Shown: piece by piece, positions 57,528 to 64,000 of the stretch
How positions within the stretch are numbered: the stretch's first letter is position 1
Layout of the letters: every line of letters begins with the position of its first letter
DNA from: Megalopta genalis
Taxonomy: Eukaryota; Arthropoda; Insecta; Hymenoptera; Halictidae
Reading direction: 5' to 3'
NCBI RefSeq assembly: GCF_051020955.1
Contig: NC_135014.1
Coordinates: forward strand, 25,285,221-25,349,220
Length of the DNA stretch: 64,000 nt
Made by a program: the position numbers and the translations under genes
The notes under the pieces: generated by a model
Told to the model about the DNA's origin: nothing
The model's input: the letters and a program-made list of their open reading frames with translations, nothing else
The model's database searches: none

Positions 57528-58728
57528 GTTCGCTTTAACACAGAAAATCTAGCAGATTAACAGTCATTTTAACATATTCTCAATCGTTTCGTACTCACAG
57601 ACAGAAGGAAACGATCAACGCAACGGGTGTTTCAAAAATAAGAGAACATTCGTCGAATCGAAAGCCCGCTCGCGGACAGAAAAATCGCTTGGAGTCGACC
57701 CGAATGAAATCGATCGCGATCTCCATCGAACCGCGGCCGTTCGATCGCTTCTCTAATGGACTATTTCCGCACCGTTGGGATTCGCCAGGGTGCATAGGGC
57801 AGCGGTCGCGTCGGTGGCTGCACGGCGACTCGGAGCGTCGAAGAAAATGGTGTGCCGATCTCCGTGACGCGTTTCCCAGGGAAAATCAATTGCAGGTGCC
57901 GGCGCAGGTATCACGGTAGCAGCGTGTACCGGAACAATTGGATCGTAGAACGCAAAATGGACGCTGGGAACGCTCGCGGCGGGATTCCGCCGGGGCCAGA
58001 TGCGATTACTTGGCCGTCCGCCGGAAAAAAGAAATATTACCGGGCGGCCGGGCAATCGTGGTAATTGTCGGGGCCCGGTAATGCAATCCGATGCACACGA
58101 GCCACTTTTCCCGGTTTTTGTCAGCCGCTGCGAAACCTGTCGCGGCAAATATCGGCGTTCCCGCGGCGCGTCGCGCCGGTTTTCGCAGCTCGCGCGACCG
58201 GCGACAGTCCCGGCCACGGGCCGTTCGGTCCAGCCCGAGCCCGGCCCGACCGGCCCCGATCGTTTACGACCCTAATAATCCGTCAAAATTTATCACGACA
58301 CATTCGGCGGCGCCGCCGTGAGGCCGGTTTTACAGTTCGCCGTCCAACGGGACGCGGCCGGCTCTCACGCCGGGTTTTATTGCGTCCGGCTCCTGTAACG
58401 CCCGGAAATATTGCATCTTTATTGTTAAAAGACGGACCCCGGAGGCGAACGAGTATCGGATAGAAAATAAATCGGATTTTATCCCGGTGTTATCCGCGTT
58501 ATACGGGAACATTTTGGCGAAGATTTACTCGCCGCGCGGCAGTTTTATGGGGCTCTTCGAACGGAGACCGGCTTACGGGGGTGCTGCGCGCGTAGGCTCG
58601 CGGGCTTCGGGTGTTCCTCTTTTTACCGGGGTAATTGCCGAGGGAGATCGAGACTCTTTGGGGGCGGTCAACGACTGCGGCCGGGTCAATTCATTGGGAA
58701 ACGGTGTCGATCGAGGGTGATGAACGGT
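57528..58728. other. GC-rich stretch, no gene identified
   Basis: CpG-dense. A 154-aa reverse frame (57753-58217) and a 132-aa forward frame (58065-58463) overlap and lack motifs. Confidence 0.4.
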
Positions 58729-58770
58729 GTTTAACACGTTCCCTGGCAGCGTCACGCGTGTACAACGACC
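58729..58770. mobile_element. Fragment of a CACGTTCC-family MITE end
   Basis: TTTAACACGTTCCCTGGCAG + CGTCACGCGTGTAC resembles the end of the 18424/19954 MITEs. No inverse end was found nearby, so this is only a remnant. Confidence 0.45.
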
Positions 58771-59155
58771 ACGATTTTTTATTTCACGTAAAGAACATCG
58801 AATTTATTTAATTAAATTTAATGAATCTTTTATATATATTTTTTTATATTTTATTTATTGTTTCTCTGTGACGATATTTATCGCATATTTTATAGAATCA
58901 TTTAAGAGAGAAGAATATTTCTACGTGGTCTTTGTAACTTAATATCGTTTATTATTTTTTTTTTATATTGCATAAAAGTCCGCAGTCTAGTTATAAGTAT
59001 AAGCTGGGTCCGGTATAGTTCGTTTAAGTATGAATTAATAGAATATCAGCATAAGTCAGTAATGTCTCCAACAGTGGAGGCCGCGCTTCAGGAGGTTTGG
59101 CAATTAATTTAATACGCTTCGAAGTAAGATACCGAGTTCTAGTAAAGAAAGCACT
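58771..59155. other. No gene seen
   Basis: AT-rich sequence, no signal. Confidence 0.4.
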
Positions 59156-59505
59156 GTTCTAGAACGTTCAAATTACATTCTAAAATTTTTTCGGTCTCGA
59201 TAGTATCGCTATTTTCTGAGCGACGGTCTTTCGAAGACTGCACAACACACGTACTTCGCGTCGGAAGCGCGACAGCGGAGCGACAAAATTGTTTAAAAAT
59301 AGAAGAAAAGCGATCGACACCGACAACTCTGTTCTAGAACGTTCAAGTTACATTCTCAAACGTTTTCGGTCTCGATAGTATCGCTATTTTCTGACCGACG
59401 GTCTTTCGAAGATTGCACAACACGCGTACTTCGCGTCGGAAGCGCGACAGCGGAGCGACAAAATTGTTTAAAAATGAAGAAAAAGCGTTCGACACCGACA
59501 ACTTT
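59156..59505. repeat. 175-bp tandem duplication
   Basis: GTTCTAGAACGTTCAA occurs at 59156 and 59331, and the following ~175 bp (GGTCTCGATAGTATCGCTAT, ACTTCGCGTCGGAAGCGCGA, GCGACAAAATTGTTTAAAAA) match closely. GTTCTAGAAC is a palindrome at each start, and TTCTAGAA resembles a heat-shock-element half pair. Confidence 0.9.
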
Positions 59506-60849
59506 TGCTCCGCGCGAACTAGTCGCGATCCAGCAACAATCTCGCAAGTCTGCGGAACGCTCGACAGACGCCCGGACGAGAACCGAGAATCGAAATCCGA
59601 GGGCAACATCGAAATAGCATATTTCATATCCCGGACAGCGGCCGCGTGCATCGGGCAGCGTACTCGAATTTTTATAATAATATCCCGCGGAAAATGATGT
59701 GCGCCGGGGATTGTCGCGGGATCGATCCGCGTCCGCATTCGTCGGCTCCGAAGCGGGCGCTTGCGAGTGACATCGGCGACCGCTGAATCCGCGCGGCGCA
59801 TCTAAAACAGCGGTCGAATCCGTCGCGAAAATTCGCCGGTTTTAATTAATCATTCTCCGATGGAACGCGAGAGAGCCGGCCGGCCAGCCGGCCGAGAGCA
59901 CCCCTAATTCCCGGCTGATGAAATTAGTCGCGGCGCGCGCGTACGCCGCTGAAAAATCAAATTCCGCTCGGAGGAGAGCGAGATAATCGTCAAACAGTGC
60001 TCCCTTCCCCCTCGCCGGAGATCCACGCGCCCCGCGGCAACTCTTCGCCAAGATTATCCGCGGATAATCTCGCCTGGTTTTTGCAAAATTCCGGACCGCC
60101 TCTCTCTCTCTCTCTTTCCGCGTTGGTGGCTCGTTCGAGAATATAAAAGCGGACGGGCAGAATTACTTATCCCGGCTCCGTCCGCGGAACTTTCCGAACG
60201 GCGGGCGGCGCGTTATCTCGACGTGGTTCGGGGCCTCTCTATCTCCCCGGCAAGGCGGCCGCGACATTTAATTAACAAAAAGTTCCCGTTAAGACCAGAA
60301 ACTGGAGCGTCGGAATGGCAATTTCCTGGCGGTGCCGGCGTCGGCGCCGGCCAAAGGAGCCGCCGCCGCCGCCGCTACCTATGCTTCACATTATTTTGAA
60401 TAAGGAACGAGCCGGGATCCGAGCAATCCATTTTCCTCGCCGCGGTCCCGCGGGATACTCTATGGAATTAGAGTATCCGAGCGAGCGAGCGAGCACTCCC
60501 ACGCCTATGCCTCGCCTCCGTGGATACAGTTTGCGCGACGTTTATACGTGTACACAGAGGCGGCCGCGTCTGTACACGCCTTGCGACGGGCCACCGCGAA
60601 CCTAATATCTTAAAACGGTGTCGTTCGCGTCGCCGTTCGCGCGTCCCCGTCGACGACGGCGACGTTCGTCCGACGTTCCACGACCGACGAGCTCTAACCG
60701 CCTCGATATCCTGACTGTGACGGATTACGCGCGGAATTGCGCCGACCGTTTCTACGACGATACCGAGCCCGGGTCACGGTTGACCGGCGCATCGTGCTCG
60801 GCTGCTGCGAACTCGCTTCCTCAGTTATTTTGGCGATGCTGCGCGTGGT
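59506..60849. other. GC-rich stretch, no gene identified
   Basis: CT run at 60102-60116. A reverse 152-aa frame (59343-59801) overlaps the 175-bp duplication, and forward frames at 60315-61043 run into the MITE. No motif recognised. TATAAAAG occurs at 60142-60149 but without any supporting downstream exon. Confidence 0.4.
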
Positions 60850-61294
60850 TTAACCCTTTCGCTACTACGGACCACTATAGTGGCTTTCCATATGATGCCA
60901 CTGAGGTACTACGGACCACTATAGTGGCTTTCCATTTGGTGCCACTGAGGTACTACGGCCACTATAGTGGCTTTCCATTTGGTGCCACTGAGGTACTACG
61001 GATCACTATAGTGGCTTTCCATAAGATGCATTATATTGCATAATGTTATTTCCTCTCATACTGTAAATTAAAGAGCGCATGCTAAGACGTTATAAAATAC
61101 CCTGGAATACCCTTTATTTATAAATACCCTTTGGAGAAAAATTCATTCAATTCAAACAGCTTAGGTTCTCCGCCGACCGCCGCGAAGTACCGACTTCCGC
61201 TGACGATCGCCGTCGCGTAGCGTGCAGTGATGTCGCAGCGCTCTGTTCAGCAGAAGTACCGCGACGGAGAACCCGCCCGTAGCGAAAGGGTTAA
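60850..61294. mobile_element. TTAA-flanked MITE, CCCTTTCGCTAC family, copy 2
   Basis: 445 bp from TTAACCCTTTCGCTACTACG to CGCCCGTAGCGAAAGGGTTAA, opposite in orientation to the copy at 14088-14488. The left part has four ~54-bp units containing CCACTATAGTGGCTTTCCAT and GCCACTGAGGTACTACGG. The right part matches the other copy's left module (TTCAGCAGAAGTACCGCG, GCAGTGATGTCGCAGCGC). Confidence 0.85.
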
Positions 61295-61392
61295 TCTACT
61301 GTTCCCTTGAATGCCAGCTGAGGAACTGAATTCTGAATGCTCTATGGTTTGACGAAAGGGTTACGGAACCCGTCGAAGTGACGCGAGTTTTT

Positions 61393-61652
61393 TCAACATT
61401 TGCACTCGAGCGGCGACTCCGAGGCGCTTTTAAACATTGTTATGTCGCGTCTGAAAATCATTTTATTCGTCGAATTTGTTTATATTTAGAGAGCTGTTGA
61501 AACATTGAGCTGTTTTATTCAAAGAGCTGTTGCACGGGTCACGACATTCGATTTCATATGCATAAAATGCACTGTAAAATGGAAAAATCGTGGCTCGGAA
61601 GAACTATTTTCAACTTTGCATTAATTCGGCTTCGAGAGTGCAAAGGGTTATG
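61393..61652. mobile_element. TTAA-type MITE, CCCTTTGCACTCGA family, copy 3
   Basis: The left end is eroded (ACATTTGCACTCGAGCGG); the right end is CTTCGAGAGTGCAAAGGGTTA. It contains CATAAAATGCACTGTAAAAT. Non-coding. Confidence 0.65.
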
Positions 61653-64000
61653 TTAGAATTGTTCGGATTGTAAAGATACGTTTGCGAATTGTTTATTGGA
61701 TGTATGTGTTACTTGTTCGAAATCGGAATGGTCGTTTTATTGCTACTTTTATAAACGAATGTGAAATGATTTGAGAACGATTTAAACCCTTTGACTACGA
61801 AAGACGTATATAAACTATCCTATGTAGTCTAAATCCTCAGAAGTCTACCAATATGTAGCTTGTGGACTGCGGTATCTTTGTTGTTACACCAACTGATCAT
61901 CGTGTTAAATATTGCGTTTATCAAATAAAACTTGTTATTCATTACCAGACTGCGGATTTTATGCGTTTATGACAAAAATGGATAGGTGAAATTGAAGACA
62001 ATGAAATGATTACAACAAATGAAGAATATTGGTTAATAATTGTTAACTCTTTAATAAGCTGATTTCAGCTTATTAAAACAATTACATTGAAACAAGTAAT
62101 ATCGCGCTCGGCTCATTTGTTTTGCAATTGATGTACAACAATTTTTATTTTGCATTAAGATCCGCGGTCTATTAATTAGCAATGCCAAATTCCTGTCTTT
62201 GCGATTGCCTGATTTGTATATATTTTTATTTTGATAGCAGTGAGCGTAGATACGAAAGAGCATGTTCTCATAGCAAGTAGAAACATCAACCATTGGTCAG
62301 ACACGAGTCCCCAGTATTACTGATTTCACGTACTTTTTATTGATCAAGCATACTCCACTGTGCCCTAAAAAAAAGAATAAAATATTTGGAGTTGTCCACT
62401 AGAAAAAGATCTAAAATTTTTCGATCGACTTTTAAACAAAATACGATGTTCTAGTTTTCTGTAATATTTATCTCAAAGTGGCCAACGAAAAGCAAGCGAA
62501 TAAAGATAATTGTATTTCAGTAAAGATAATTATACTTCAGTAAAGATAGTTGTAGTTCAGTAAAATTGTTTCGCAAATAAATAATTTAACAAAAAAATCA
62601 CCCACTAAACGATGAAACCGTCCTCCGGAAAGTTCTCGCTATTTTCCATTCGGCCCCAGCTCGCGTTTCTCTCCTGAACGCATAAAAACCGCAAGCCTGG
62701 TCAATGTTCCGGCAGCGTTTCCCGCAGCGTCTCCGATTCACCGTCGGCCCATCGAAACGCGCCGGTTTAGAAAAGCCGGCGTTTTAACAGCCCGCGTAGA
62801 CAAGCCGCGCGCATCGCGGCGCAGCGACGGTAAAAACGTTAAATAAACATTCCTGCCGGCGGCGGAAGAATCGCGACCGCGGGTTGTTCAGCAAACATCT
62901 GAAAGGATTGAATATGAGACGGAGCGGCGGCTTGAGACGGGCCCCGGCGCTAATAAGCCGCGAATACGGCATTACAACGACAAGAGCTAATTTCTTTTTT
63001 TTCTCTCCCGCTCTCCGTTGAGAACGCGAAAGGCCGGACCGTATTTCCCCGGCGAAATGGCGGCCGGCCGCGCGGCCGGCTTTCTTTAGAATTCGGACAA
63101 GCTCTACGGGGCTACGGCAGTCTTTAGCGTAAAATTCAGACATTCATGGCATCGCGACCACTTCGCTTCTTGCTCTATCCGTTTCTAATTAAAAGGGCAT
63201 TGCCGTGCTTCCGTGGGGCTGGTTTTACGGCACGACGGCGAATCGGGTTAAGTCCGCATGAATTTCTGCCGCGGCGTGGAACGAGAGACGCGGCGAACGA
63301 CAGAGAGAGAATAAGAGAGAGAGAGAAAGAGAGACCGGAGTCCCGCCTTTTGTCGCGTGTTCGCTGTGTTTCTCAGGTCTGCCCGTTAATTACTAAATAT
63401 CGTGCGAAACGGCGCGATGCCGCACAGAACGGCGGTCAATGGACAGAATTCAAAAAAGTCGCTGCTTCGTGTCTGTTCGAAACTGTGTATATTCCGTTCA
63501 AACGTATGAATAATCTGGCAACAGAATGTTCGAAGAATTCAGCAGGAGATTGTATACATATAGTAATAATTTTATACATTTTTTTAGCAGATGGATATTT
63601 AAAACGTTGATTTTACGAGCTCGGCATTTATAAACGCTTGAATAAATAACGCTTCGTTATGGTGATTAAAATGATCTTTATTACCTGGCTTAATGCTGAT
63701 CTGACACTGACCTAACCCTGACATAACGATGACCTAATTGATTCATTGGGAACACTGGAAACTTGTTTTAGCATTGTTTAACGTGTGAACAGGCGATTAA
63801 AATGATTAAAGATTTATTACGGTGATGTGCAATATGTGAACAGTTCACGACAATCACTGGGAATTTAGTCTAACGTTGTGCAATATGCGAATGGTGTTCA
63901 TTGGAAAGATTATGAATTTATTTTAGCCCTTTATTTTAGCGCTTCAATGAAAAACAGCGAAACAACGAAATTTTCTTAAAACACGTGCTAAACAATTCTT
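61653..64000. other. No gene seen; minor repeats
   Basis: AAACCCTTTGACTACGAAAG at 61784-61803 may be another MITE end. TAAAGATAATTGTATTTCAG-type 20-bp units occur three times at 62505-62565, and GA-rich sequence at 63300-63333. CpG-rich 62.6-63.4 kb holds chance frames (119 aa reverse, 154 aa forward). From 63.65 kb, loose TGACCTAA/TGATTAAAATGAT repetition reaches the window end. Confidence 0.4.

Noticed and set aside
57753..58463. 154-aa reverse and 132-aa forward frames
   Set aside because: Mutually overlapping, Arg/Pro/Ala-rich, in CpG-dense sequence; no motif.
60142..60149. TATAAAAG as a core promoter
   Set aside because: No supporting initiator, transcript or downstream coding exon is visible; such 8-mers are frequent.

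Overview
The window looks like a long intron-rich, repeat-rich piece of an insect nuclear genome, most likely a hymenopteran (bee or ant; inferred from the overall look, not proven). Reasons: strong local swings between AT-rich tracts and CpG-rich tracts, dense CT/GA and ATT microsatellites, several families of small non-autonomous DNA transposons, and almost no continuous coding sequence. Nothing prokaryotic is present: no operons, rRNA or CRISPR, and I recognised no tRNA.

The only convincing coding sequence is one 86-nt internal exon at 4682-4767 (+). It has a good acceptor and a perfect GTAAGT donor, and encodes part of a tetratricopeptide repeat that fits a TMTC protein, best TMTC2. If that is right, most of the window is intron of this gene: at least 4.6 kb upstream and 59 kb downstream show no other exon I could recognise. 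Nearly all longer open frames are chance products of CT-rich, pentameric or GC-rich sequence.

Layout. 0-4.7 kb: CT microsatellites, two copies of a hairpin MITE (called H1 here), a 1.95-kb nearly complete palindrome (foldback family FB1), then the exon. 4.8-10 kb: a 40-bp minisatellite, an H1 copy with a TTAA-flanked MITE nested inside and a 31-bp array next to it, and a 27-bp array with higher-order structure. 10-20.3 kb: a GC-rich stretch, a rearranged FB1 copy with a 239-bp tandem expansion, TTAA-flanked MITEs of three families, an AT foldback and a pair of almost identical inverted MITEs. 20-30 kb: AT microsatellites, a 93-bp array, a 46-bp AT array and a pentameric array at 28.9-29.5 kb. 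30-40 kb: two more FB1-related palindromes (one holding a tandem array of hairpins), a 21-bp array and a 10-copy ~201-bp satellite. 40-52 kb: a second pentameric array, a second 40-bp array related to the first, CT tracts, a 128-bp hairpin and two more H1 copies (39.8 and 49.8 kb). 52-64 kb: 31-, 20- and 32-bp arrays, a 31-bp array with repeated CACGTG sites, a 175-bp tandem duplication, GC-rich non-coding sequence and two TTAA-flanked MITEs.

The notable biology is the repeat landscape: four related foldback elements able to fold into long hairpin RNA if transcribed within an intron, at least four TTAA MITE families, and more than a dozen mostly unrelated tandem arrays within 64 kb. I found no undescribed multi-gene system. 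All repeat coordinates are by eye and edges may be off by several bases to some tens of bases.
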